A stretch of 64,000 nucleotides of DNA from Gamsiella multidivaricata. Lineage: Eukaryota; Mortierellomycota; Mortierellomycetes; Mortierellales; Mortierellaceae. Positions within the stretch are counted from its first letter, which is position 1. The number at the start of each line of letters is the position of its first letter. A program made the translations under genes and the position numbers. The stretch lies in contig NW_026251839.1 in assembly GCF_025024155.1 (NCBI RefSeq), forward strand, positions 1 through 64,000, in the 5' to 3' direction. Shown here in pieces: positions 23,128 through 34,639 of the stretch. The notes beneath the pieces were generated by a model. It was not told where the DNA came from and did not search any database. It worked only from the letters and a program-made list of their open reading frames with translations.

Positions 23128-23441
23128 GCAGCCCACGGCAAGCTCTCTATCACATTGCGCTACGTTTTTTTGCTCGCTTTCTACTTCTCTGCAGCACGGT
23201 TCAAGAACTATATCTGTAGTGTGTGCCTTTATATTCTCCAGGAAAATAAAGAAAGGAAAAGAACGAAAAAAAGGCTGGCTGCAGGGCCGCTCGTAAGGCG
23301 CTTTAAAGATTTGCATATGTATTTGGTGCAATATTGATGGCATAAATTATAGGTACTATTCTCTGTCCAGCTGTGTTTTCTCGGTCATGTTTGAAGGTAA
23401 AAGTTGACACGCCTTATACTGCTTACTATAATGCCTCCCGT

Positions 23442-24765
23442 TTACGTTTGGTCATGAAATGCGTAAATTTCCCTGTGAAGATCATCTAAGGATTGAATGG
23501 CTTCCATCCATTTCATGATATGTGGTCTCATGGTATCCACGATCGCATCAGCGGCTTCCTTGACCTGCTCACCCGGATGGCGGTCAAAGCAAAAGTACTC
23601 GACGTGTGTTTTTGTGGTGGATCTACAATTCTGATCTTCTTGATGGTAGGACCAGATTTCATGCAGGATCTTCTCGAGTAAGAAAACGAAGTTCAATGGA
23701 TTCTGCGTGGACGGAAATATTTCCAAGCGGTCTCGTTCTAGCCCACAGCACAATAACTTGTCTTGAAAACGGTATGAGGGGTCTGAAGTCCAGCCGACCT
23801 TAATGGAAACTTGAGCAGGAACCATAAAAAAGATCCGTTTAACAACAAGAACGGAAACAAGCAGGAGAAATTAGCAATAGGAACCCAAAGGAGCGTATAC
23901 TGTCCTTACATCGCGTCAAACTTACGCCGAGATTCCTCTTCCTGGGCAATGGGCACCATGATATATACATAACCGCTGCCATGGTGTTCATCCAGAGTTT
24001 TCTTAAATGCTTCAATCGAATCGTGAGTGCTGCATAAGTCCCGCTCCATGTCTGCTGTTGTCATGCGTAAGGTCTCGAAGTACTTTTCAATGGCTTTGCG
24101 GATACCGACCTTGACCGCGGGCCCATAGCCACTTGTTAACGCTGTTGAAGAGTTTGATTGTATAGCCGCATTTTTTTCTTTGCGTTAGAATTATTCAACA
24201 GGAAGAACAGTCAATGTGTTGTTCGCAACATAAAAGAAAGTGTAGGACTTTACCGTCAAATTTCCATCCGGCAAAGACAAGTCGCCGCACTTTTTGAATT
24301 TCATCCTTTCGGCCTGTTCGAATTAATACTTCCAGGTTATCCGAAGGCTTCTCTCGGATTCGATCCAACTTGTACGGGTGGCTCGTCCTGATTTGCCCAT
24401 GACGCACCCGGAAGATCCGGCCTCTACATCGATTACGATGTGATTCGCACAGGAATGTGCGTCTGTCCTGATCCGGACACAACGCCTTGTACTCTTGCTT
24501 CGTGCACAGCTCGCCGGTTTTGCGTTTAATTGCAATGCATCGTAAACGGTCGGGATCCTTGCCCAGTAGGCCCTTAGGAAAGTGCCGAGTGCAATAATAA
24601 TCTTTATCGTCGGGAACAACCAGCTCTAGAGGGCTCGTGTTACGGCATTTGGACTTGCCAGTATAGACACATTCTCGCCGCGTAGCCTTTTGGCCTGCGT
24701 GGGTTCTCCCGTAGTCTACGGTGAAATGCTGATGTACTTGCGGTAATAGTGCAACTTCTGTAGAC

Positions 24766-24814
<49 letters not shown>

Positions 24815-25042
24815 GCTGAGATTACTGTAACATCTTTTCTTCATAAATATAGCTCAGAACCAAGGTCTAAAGTTGCGTCTCATCTCAAACATCAAATATT
24901 TACCTTCCTGCAAAAAATGGGAGTTTTCGTTCGCAGACGCGTCGTCGGACAAACGAGGGATATTACCCGTACCAAATGCAGCATTTTTTTCTATGGCCAA
25001 TATAGCATCCTCCTCTAATGGTAGTAAGTCCAGAGATGCCAT
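23442..25042 (-). CDS. T5orf172 (GIY-YIG clan) domain protein with Cys/His motifs
   Basis: Exons 25042-24904, 24757-24254, 24141-23926 and 23809-23442 join, each in phase 1, to 408 residues. Two Cys/His clusters, about residues 67-91 (ECVYTGKSKC ... YYCTRH) and 102-137 (RCIAIKRKTGELC ... FLCESH), look like zinc-binding units seen before T5orf172 domains in fungi. The domain itself starts at GYVYIMVP near residue 272, then IKVGWTSDPSYR, the FLLEKILHEIW helix, and the HVEYFCF strand. Likely role: nucleic acid binding or cleavage; family members are mostly uncharacterised. The last intron falls just before IKVG in the same phase as in the gene at 5505-7953. Intron 1 contains a 46-nt A run on the plus strand. 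Confidence 0.78.
24767..24812. repeat. 46-nt poly(A) run
   Basis: An uninterrupted run of A on the plus strand, a poly(T) run just before the intron 1 acceptor of the gene on the minus strand. Its exact length may reflect assembly error. Confidence 0.9.
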
Positions 25043-28000
25043 TTTAGGTTAGTGAGTTATTTTGGAACGATAAAGAAAGAGAGGGTGGTCGAAGGCCTGG
25101 ATGCAGTTGTGAGGAAAGAGACGGTTGCAAAAATTGATGAATTGCAAGTTCGTCGCTTCTTTTATGTAAATATTGCTCAAAAATGGGCTTCAGCCTCGTA
25201 ACCAGAACGGCCAATTAAACAACCAGGATTGTTGAACTTCGCCAGTTCCGATCGATAAATCCTATGGCGTCGAGACGGGTAAAGGAAGCTCTTTTTGCAT
25301 GCATGCTACAAATCTGCTTCCACTTCTGCACCTCACCATTTTTGTTGTGCCGAACGTAAAGACGAAGCATTTATTCTCAGTGTTGGAATGTTGTAAACAA
25401 ACGATCAAACGGTGGGGTGACACACTTGCTTGGCTAATCATAGCTGTGTGCAACCTCGAGGTTCTTGCATCGCCCTGAACAGTAGGGGCATGACTTGACA
25501 GCAGCACAGCATAATCATTCAGAACGTATATAGAATAAACAAGCAAATCAGAGAGACGAAGTGGCGAATTGATATATGAAAATTTTCGACAGCGTCCAGC
25601 TTCGGGTCTATTCATTTTAGTCGCCCATGAAGACTGGTCAAGGATAAATCGGTTTTTGCTCATCTACATGTCTTGGAAGAAATAAATATGATTGTAAGTT
25701 ACGCTCTTTGCGCCATGGCCAGCGCTCTTTGTTCTGCTTCTTAAAGGCGCACAATTGACAACTGAAGCAATGGCGCAGTTTTGTACATGATATGTACAGC
25801 CCAAAATTTTACGTAAAGTACGAGATTGTCATTCCCCAGACATGTTCAGGAGCCCTACAGCCCACAGACATGTCAACCACAGCTCTCCACCACATAGCTG
25901 GCTTATTTTCTATCGCTTTGCATCGCGATTCGAGAACCATGTTCATGGCGATTAAATCCTCGCATTCTTTCTGAGACAGAGTGTGAAAGAATGCTGCATG
26001 CGGGGCACAAAAAAGTAAGCAATTAAAAAAAAAAAGCTAGACCTAATCCTCAAGAAGAAACGACGCAACGGCTGTCGAGTTGCTTGTTCAGACATTGTTT
26101 TTATTATCGAGCCCCCTAAAAAGCGAACACAAGGGCTATAGCCACCATGCATTCCTTGATAAATTCAGTAACAACGAAGATTTAACACAATGTACGCTGT
26201 TATGGCGTTCACGGCTGAGATTTCTATCTTGTATTCCATTGAATACAGAGGCTGATTACAAAATAACAATAAAAGCCGAGAACAGCAATAGCAAGCAGCG
26301 AGACGGAATATTTAGATAAAATGACTCTGCTTAAACTCGACCGAGCAGAAATCGTTCGGCTTATTCTCGCCCTCTGGAAGTTTTAACTCGACTATAAGAA
26401 ATGCCTTGCCGTTCTTGGATATTGGAAGCCTGGTCGCCTCCCCTTTGTCCTCTGAGTCTCGTAGACGATGCTTGGGAGCTTCAAAATGTTCGATAGCAGT
26501 GGCATTTGAAGATGGTCGTAAAAATTTCGTGGACGGGTGTTAAAAAATATGTTCTCGGCGGCCCCCTGAAGGCGAAGTATGTTGCAGAGATATCATACCA
26601 ACTAGAAGCCACAGCCAGGTCCTGTTTTATTTTGTTGCAGAAGAGCATGTTCTTGTCCAGGTCTCATATATCTATTCTATATAGATGCGCTCAAGGTTCG
26701 GTATGAGATGCCAGATACCATCGATTGAAGAAATAACATTAGACCGGACGATCCTTGCAACACCTTTCATCTCCCGCTCCTCGACCGGTCACATACACAT
26801 CGTGCAAGTATCAAAATGATAACCATGACACGCTTGGTCACCTTTGCGGTTGCCTGCTGCCTCATCTCGCCAGGACTGCACATTTTTTTTTGTCTGTTGA
26901 GGGATGCAATCCTTGTCGGCTCCAGATGGGCTCAGCCGAGAGCGGACTATCAAATAGGCATGCTTACAGTTCGCAGGGTGAATCTCTGTCTCCAAAAGTG
27001 TGAGCGGGGATAGCGCAGGGATACGACATGGGGCAATACGGTGCATGTGGTTAGATGCATGGGTCCACCTGTTCGACAGAATAAAGTGACAGGCTGTAAA
27101 GGCATAAAGCTCTGCAGCTTGACCTAGTTCCAGCGCTGACACTGCCTTGGAAATGAATGTTGATGTGCGTCCGAGTGCAGACTATCGAGCCCTCTCAGTA
27201 ACGCTTCATTTATATTTGTCGATCCAGGTTATGGCGCTGCTGAATTTTGAACTGTCGGGGGAAAGTAGTCTAAGCGGATCGTAATTCCTGTTCAATATCA
27301 ATTGTCAATGGGGCACAGGGCATGGTGGGCAATAGGTCCATCAGATGGTGACGGCATCGTAGGCCGATTGTTTACCGACGTGATGAGGAGACAGCAGGGT
27401 CGTTTGCGGTTTGCATGTGTTAATGAGCGTTACATATTAATCTAGAGTAGCCCGATGTCCATTTGTATGCGACTAGACAAAAACGTGGTTGAGAGTCTCA
27501 TGAGTAGGGTGTGATGTGGTACGATGGAATACAAACAAACAAACGGTGGCACAATAAACAGGGATGGCCCCTGACCAACACAGCTGCACTAGCGAACTAT
27601 TCCCAAGACGCGCGCAGACTCGATATTCTGAATATCTCGTGGTCTGGCGAGCGTTGGTTGTTCGGGTGAGAAGCGCGTCTTGTCGTGTGAGTGAACATCC
27701 GCATCTCCGCACTCAGCATCGGATTGAGGGCGGTGCTGCTGTCCTCCCTTGACAGTAACTCCGGCTCGCTCGAAAACCTTGTTGCTCCCATATCACTTCG
27801 CCTCCACTTCTCCATTCGCGGCCTGTCGCGCTTTTAATCGGCTCCATTCGTGTGCAATATGCCGCCTCTTTCCACAGTCTGCAGATGCAGGTTAGCTCTC
27901 CACAGGCGGAGAAAGACTGCATTCAGATGTTTGCCTTCGGCTCGAGGAAGGGCAGCAGGCTGGCCTGACCAGCAATTCCAATCTCAGCCCTGAGCAACTC

Positions 28001-28632
28001 GTGCCAAACAGGTGCTTGACCGGTCGAACAAGTGCTCCTTCTCACCTTGAATGCAATAAACCTTTTCAGCGAAATACTTTTGAGGCTCTCATCCTATCCC
28101 AGCACTACCGCTGGGCTTTAAAAGCTATCCATCGTCAATTGGGTTGCGCAAGCCGGCGAGCATATGAGAAAGAACCAAAAGCAGCAAGCGGAACTCGGTG
28201 CCAGTCTATTGGCCCTAGAGGTCCTACCGTCGCCAGAAGTGGGGTTTTGTTCCGCACATTTGTTCTTTGCTGTCGGATCAGCAAGAGTTATTCTCTCTTG
28301 GGGTTGGATATAAACTGCCAAAGTTACTACTCTAGTCCATGCTCTGCGGATTTCTCTTGTTGTATTTTCTTTTGTTGCTTGATCTTGACCGACTATTCTT
28401 CTCTTTCGCCCATTCCCTAACCCTCTCCCCATTACCCGTTTACGTCGATCCCTCCTCCTGCTATCTCTGGACCCCACTCCCTCCGAACACCTCTCATACG
28501 CTCTGAACATACTATTCACGTCCTTCCGTAGATCTTCACGACCACCTTACATACCGTACTGCCTCTGATCCCAAGGCTTAACAGACAACGATCTATTTAC
28601 ATTCTTTTACGCAATATCATACTTCACCCGTA
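25043..28632. other. Gene-poor region, 3.6 kb
   Basis: I find no gene here with a domain, splice pattern or sustained coding bias. The longest frames (25262-25663 minus, 133 residues; 26789-27142 minus; 28001-28420 plus; 28118-28519 minus) overlap each other or look random. The last 200 nt are CT-rich and are probably the promoter and leader of the DUF3712 gene. Confidence 0.5.
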
Positions 28633-31110
28633 ATGTTCTCTACATCAAACGAGAAACTCACAGAAAAGAAACACCGTCTCGATGACAGCAAGACCTCCAG
28701 CAATGAGGATCTGCCCTACTCTTCTGAGGAGACCGAGTACATGGACGAGAAGGATGACTTTGATGTGTATGACGAGGAGTACGGCCATACCGCTGAGAAG
28801 CGCATACGGTTCTACCAGTCCAAACGGTTCTGGATCAGCTGCATTGTCATCCTTGTCGTCATCCTTGTAATCTTCATCCCTCTGCTCCTCTTTGTCATCC
28901 TGCCCAAGCTGGTACAGACCATCGTCAATCACTCGACTATGTCAATGACCCAGCTGAATATGACCGACGCCACGGAGACCGGCATGAAGGTCTCACTCTC
29001 CGGAGGGATCGCTAATGCCGGCATCTTTCCAGCAACTATTAACTTTCCTGAGCCAATTATCGTCTCATGGAAGGGCAAGCAGCTCGGAAGCATGAGCATG
29101 GCCAGCGTGAAGGCCTCTGGCGGTAAGGCTGCTATTGTTGACGCGACAGCATTCACCATTATCGATAAGGATGCCTTTGCCAGGTTTGCCAAGGAAATGG
29201 TAGGTTGCGTATTGAGTAGTGCCAGGATATTACTAAGTTGAGATATCTAAATTATTTTGACTCAATACCTGTTTTTGATTATATCTTTACAGCTGACAAT
29301 CGACAGCTTCACCTGGACCTTGACCTCTACTGTTCAGGTCCAGGCCATTGGCCGCACCATCAAGGATGTCAATCTTATCAAGGACCTCAATATGCTTGGC
29401 ATGGGCGGTTTCGGCAAAGTCACCATCGACAGCTTCACTATGCCCGGTGATGCTCCCAACAACGCTGGTGCGTATGTCCGTTTAGTGACATCTATGAACA
29501 ACCCCTCGCCTGTTGGTATGGTCCTCGGCACCATGGTCCTCGACATGTTTTACCAGAACACATATCTCGGCCAGGTCACTGCCAAGAATGCTACACTCAT
29601 CGGTAACTCGCCCTCGCCCCTGACACTTGAGGGCCTTCTCTTCCACCAGACCAACCAGACTGATCTCGACAATGTCTCGACTTTGATGTCCAACTTTTTG
29701 GCCGAAAAGGTCGCCATGACCACTGCTAAGGGTGTCTCTGTCAAGCCTGATGGTGTCAACGACGTCTCCTGGTTAAGCAATGGACTCCTGTCCCTCACTC
29801 TCAACGTGCCCCTCCAGTCGCCCACTCCGTTGAATGTCATTCACGACATCAGCATCATGGATATGGGAATGATCTTCAACCAGTCCAGCCCCTACGTCCC
29901 GACCGCAAGCTCCAACACTGTTACGGCTGGATTCAAGTTACCCTTCAATATCACCGTTGCCATGCTGAACGTTAGTAACACTATGTCAATCGTCTACAAG
30001 GGCAAGGTTCTTGGCGATATCGACACTGCTGTTTGGAACCAGGCCAAATCCGATGTCCCCAACGGTCTTATTGTGTTCAGCTTGCCATCTTCTCCTCTTG
30101 TTGTCAAGGAGGACGCCAAGGAGGAGTTCAACCAGTTCGTGTCCGATCTTACTATTAACTCGGAGCAGACCTTCCTTGTCACCGGTATCGCCAATGCCAT
30201 CTCGACCACGCCTGTGGGAACCGTCAAGCTCACTGGCATCCCCTTCAACTCGAATGTGACAATGAAGAGCCTCAATTTTAACGCCATCGATGCTGCTGTT
30301 ACCAACGTGATCGTCAGCAACGGCACCGCCGATCACATCACCATGAACCAGTTCGTTGCCCTTCCTAACCCTTCGTCTCTGAGTGTCACTGGCGGCAGCG
30401 TTACTTTGACCGTCTACGACAAGACTACGGATCAGTATCTCGGAGAACTCTTCATCCCCACCTTGAAGGTTGTTCCCGGCCCCAATCCCACTGCCACTCA
30501 ATTCTTATTCCATCCCAAGAATGAGACCCTCCGTGATCAATTCCTGAGCGAGTATCTTACAGGCGCTATATTCCCGCTCAAGGTCGCTGGTTCAAAGGAC
30601 TCGACTGAGATTGTCGAGCTGCAGACCGCTATGTCCCACGTCACCATCTCGTCCTCGGCCCCTGGTCTCACACCCCCACCCAGACTAGTTACCTCCGGAA
30701 CTGCTGTCTCAAATTTGAACACATTGCTGGGCAACCGCCAGACGACGACCATAGTCAGTATGATCAATCCCTTGGCCGCAGACCTGTACGTCAGTGGCCA
30801 GACAACCCAGATCTCATGGAAGGGCAACTTTTTTGGCACCATCACAGCCAAGTATGAACAGATTGTCCCCAGCAACGGTGCCGCCTCGACACCCCCTCTG
30901 ATCCTGCAGCATCCCTCTGGATTCCAGTTTGGTCTCTTCTTAACCACGCAATTTGTGCCCACGTACCCATTGATTGCTCTCGGCGGCGAAATGGTTCCAT
31001 TTGACCTCGATGTGATGATGGATGTTCGTGTCGGTGGACCCAACGGCTACCCTGCAACCATCCACTATGTGCAGCAGCAGGAGATTCTTACAAAGATGAA
31101 CATCCTCTAA
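28633..31110 (+). CDS. DUF3712 domain membrane protein (Tag1-like)
   Basis: Exons 28633-29199 and 29293-31110, phase 0, give 794 residues. The N-terminus is acidic and cytosolic. One membrane helix (about residues 71-95, FWISCIVILVVILVIFIPLLLFVILP) anchors a long lumenal part with many N-glycosylation sequons. That part shows repeated segments of the DUF3712 type: a beta-rich unit with (I)SWKGK or (I)VYKGK strands followed by FxLP, repeated about four times. Family knowledge: S. cerevisiae Tag1 is a vacuole-membrane protein of this build linked to ending autophagy. Whether this protein is vacuolar is inference. Strong codon bias to C-ending codons suggests a well expressed gene. Confidence 0.85.
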
Positions 31111-31472
31111 AATTCTAGTGCTAAGGGTGTGTACTGTGTTGCATACTTATATTGTGAGTGGATGCATATTAATAAAGTGGAGGTTCACCTCGACGACAGA
31201 AATAATGATAAAGGAATCTATGATGGCACAAAGGTTCAGAGTCTTGGGGCCAAAATGTTGGTGCCTTTCAGGAGTCCAGGAACATGGGGGCTGTGCTCCG
31301 GTTTCAAAATCGTGACACGTTTCCTTCTAAGCCGCGTTTAGTAAACATAGAAAAAAAAAAAAAAAGGCGGACAGGCAGGCAGCACTCCTCATTGCATTAT
31401 ACACCTTTGGTTCCATTCATTTCCTTTCTTTCATTTTTCCCTCCACCACAAGCAGGAACCGAAATATTCACC

Positions 31473-34190
31473 ATGGACGGAGGAGGCCTTGTATTAAACG
31501 TCGTCGCCACAGGAGATTCTGCGCCCGCAAGGCTTTCAAAACCAAAGGGAGGTCGCTGGAAGGATAGGGTCAAGGTCGTTAAGTCAGTCAAGAGGCGATT
31601 ACAAAATTCAGGACGAGCCAGCACCTCCACCACCTTATCGACATATTCTACAGCACCTACAGAATCACCAATACTTTCATCCTCATCAGTTAGGGAACGG
31701 TCCCACGCTCGCCCTCATAATGATTTTGACGACCATATGATTGGCGATACTACACTGTCCAAAGAGGCTAAGCTGATGCACGGCAAGTCTCAGGTTCAGT
31801 CGTCCATCTTTTCGCCCGATACCGAGATCATCCCTAAGGTAATGCTTGCTTCGAATCGCATGAGCTTGCGCTGATGACCGTGATAAATTGTCCAGGATCT
31901 AACGTGATCGACAATGACTGTAGGTGAAAACGATCCAACGTCCGGTCGGCAAACCCAGCAATGCTCCGCTCAATACTTCAACCTTCACTGGAATCGGACT
32001 GGATGAAGATCTTGCCAAACACATGGAGACGAAACTCAATGTCAGCATGCCAACAACAATCCAGCAAAAGGCCATCCCTGTTTTACTTGGACCCACGCGC
32101 AAGGTTGGCGACAATGTACCCAAGACAGATACGGACGTGATTATCCAAGCAGAGACAGGATCGGGGAAAACTTTGACATATCTGCTACCAATTGTCAACC
32201 GCCTGATTGAGTCTGAGGCATCGCCGGCTCTCGATCTAGAATCCAAGCGGTCTATCGGAACCCTCGCCATCATCATGACACCGACCCGTGAACTGGCAAA
32301 GCAGATTCTTCAGGTCCTGGAGACTCTATTGCAGATGCCTGCCTCTTCAGTTACAGGAAAGAAGCGCTCGCACTGGATCGTTCCAGGAATTGTCATCGGA
32401 GGCGACAAAAAGAAATCAGAGAAGGCTAGGCTTCGTAAGGGCGTCAACATTCTCGTCGGTACTCCCGGACGTCTCTTGGATCACTTGCAGAACACAAAGT
32501 CATTTAACGTGCAGAGTCTACGGTGGTTGATTCTTGATGAGGCTGATCGACTACTGGAACTGGGTTTCGAGGAATCAATGACCGCTATCTTGAAGATTCT
32601 AGATGCCAGGGTGAAGATCGCAGCTTCGGTTACGAGTTCAAATGACACGACTAAGATCTGGCCACAGACGCGACAGACGGTTCTTTGCTCCGCTACGCTA
32701 TCAGATGATGTCCAGCGCCTTGCCGGTACTTCCCTCGTCGACCCAATCTACATCAGCGCTAAGAAAGACGTCGCCAACGCCAAAGGCATTCCCGGATCGA
32801 GACTAGACGTAACAGAAACAAAGCAGGCACAACAATTCGCTACACCAGAACAACTCAAACAACTCTATGTCATTACTCAGGCGAAACTTCGGCTGGTGAC
32901 ACTGACAGCCATGCTCAAAAGCGCATTCGCAGGCAAGATTAAGGGCGCTAAGGCACCAAAGATGGTCGTCTTTTTGTCATCATGCGACTCTGTTGATTTT
33001 CACCACGGACTCTTTGCAAACGCTGGCAAGGAGACCAAGAGAGAAGTTACACAGGATGGGTACTTTGGTCAGGGCTTTGAGGACGGCGATGACGATGAAA
33101 AGAGGGACGAGATACCCGATTTCGTGTCAGCCTCCAATCGAATCGATGCCAGGGCGAGCAAGGACGAGATGTATAAGGCGAAGCGCGAGGAAGAGAGGGC
33201 GAATGCTAAGAAGGCAAGGGCGCAGTTATCTTTGACGGGAGCCATCTTACCAGACGTACCTTTGTTCCGATTGCACGGCAACCTGGCCCAGGCTCTGAGA
33301 ACCGACACCTATTTTGAGTTCTGTAAGGCATCTAGTGGAGTTCTCTTCGCAACGGACGTGGCAGCGCGCGGATTGGATTTGCCCGATGTTAGTCATATTA
33401 TTCAATACGATCCGCCCTCGGATCTCAAGGATTATGTGCATCGCGTGGGTCGAACAGCCCGTCTTGGACGCGATGGCGAGGCTGTGTTGTTCCTTTTGCC
33501 CAGCGAAGTTAAATACCTGGAGTTGTTGACAGCGCAGGGCCTTCCTAACCAGGAAGTATCTGTGACAAGCATCCTGATGAAGCTGGCACCATCCAAGTCA
33601 ACCGAGTACCAACAGCCTGCGACGGACATTCAAAACAGTTTTGAGCGGTACAATCTGCATTCTCCCGAGGTAAACAAGCGTAGTCGTTGGATACAGCCCA
33701 ATAGGATGCACTGTTTTTTTGTTTTTTTTTGTTTGTTCTTGTCCTACCAAGGGAAACGTCCCTACTAGAGACTAGATCGCCACTAACACTTTTTATTTTA
33801 TATTTTTACTGACAGAATATGGCAATTGCTCGCGGAGCTTTCTGGGCATTTGTCAAGTCATACGCGACACATCCTTCGTCCGAGAAGCATATCTTTCACA
33901 TCAAGAATCTGCATTTGGGTCACATCGCCAAGAGCTTTGCACTGCGTGAAGCACCATCGGATATTCCACAGCCCAAAAAGAAGAAGGGAGCCGCTGTGCG
34001 TCCGGGCGGCAAGAGCGAGGAGGTGGACGAGACAAGGGCCAACCGCAAATCCCAGAAGGAACGTGAAAAGGAAGAGCGCACTAAACCCAGGATTGTCCTT
34101 AAGCGCAAGAACGACGTGAGCGAGTTTGCTGTGGGTGACTACAAGTCGTTGGTGGGCCCAATGTTGAAGCGCAAGAAGACTAAGAAGTAA
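31473..34190 (+). CDS. DBP7: ATP-dependent RNA helicase Dbp7 (DDX31 homologue)
   Basis: Exons 31473-31838, 31924-33669 and 33816-34190, all phase 0, give 828 residues. Motifs in order: Q motif with TIQQKAIP; Walker A AETGSGKT at ~198; PTREL; GG and TPGR; DEAD at ~327; SAT; a C-lobe with [13 protein letters not shown]; the ARGLD motif; and HRVGRTAR. A ~65-residue charged insertion splits the C-lobe after SSCDSV, as is usual in Dbp7. The C-terminal extension ([13 protein letters not shown] ... [14 protein letters not shown]) and Lys-rich tail are the Dbp7-type DUF4217 region. It acts in the nucleolus in 60S ribosomal subunit assembly. Confidence 0.95.
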
Positions 34191-34639
34191 ACAATAGTGT
34201 TTTATGCTAAAGAAAAAGTAAAAGAAAAACAAACCCCGTTTCTTAATAACGTGTGGATCGGTGAAGGTTGGGTTGATAAAGGCCAGCTAGGGCTCCAGGG
34301 CTTGATAGTTCAAGAAAAGAGGGCGGAGAAAGTAAGGTACCCGTGAGCGGGAAAGAAAAAGTCGAGCACGTTGCGGCGAGATCCCGATCAGCACTTGTTA
34401 GCATCGTCGGTGACTTGGTGCGCTTCTATTCTCCTGCGATTCGACATTCCCATCAGCATACGGCAAGTGCATCAGGATCCCAAGGTGGCGCCTCAAGGAA
34501 CAGCATCAACAGTGTCGGCACGCCTTTGTTGAAACGAAGCAGGATAGAGAGTAGCAGCGGGTGTGAAAGAGAGCGTGCGCGCCGAACCCACCCATCCGGG
34601 CACCATAGTATCCAACCCCTCCATCGCAGGACAGCGCGC

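Larger units (their letters stand above)
21681..23441. other. Intergenic region with a gene relic and a minisatellite
   Basis: The left part holds the PAQR 3' UTR with an AATAAAG signal near 21907. An 85-90 bp relic of the next gene (22122-22211) and a 17-bp tandem repeat (23060-23127) are listed separately. I see no other gene. Confidence 0.5.

Noticed and set aside
25262..25663. 133-residue minus-strand frame upstream of the T5orf172 gene
   Set aside because: No recognisable domain, no TATA box and no splice partner; not enough support for a gene.
28118..28519. 133-residue minus-strand frame
   Set aside because: It overlaps an equally long plus-strand frame and the CT-rich leader of the DUF3712 gene; no features.
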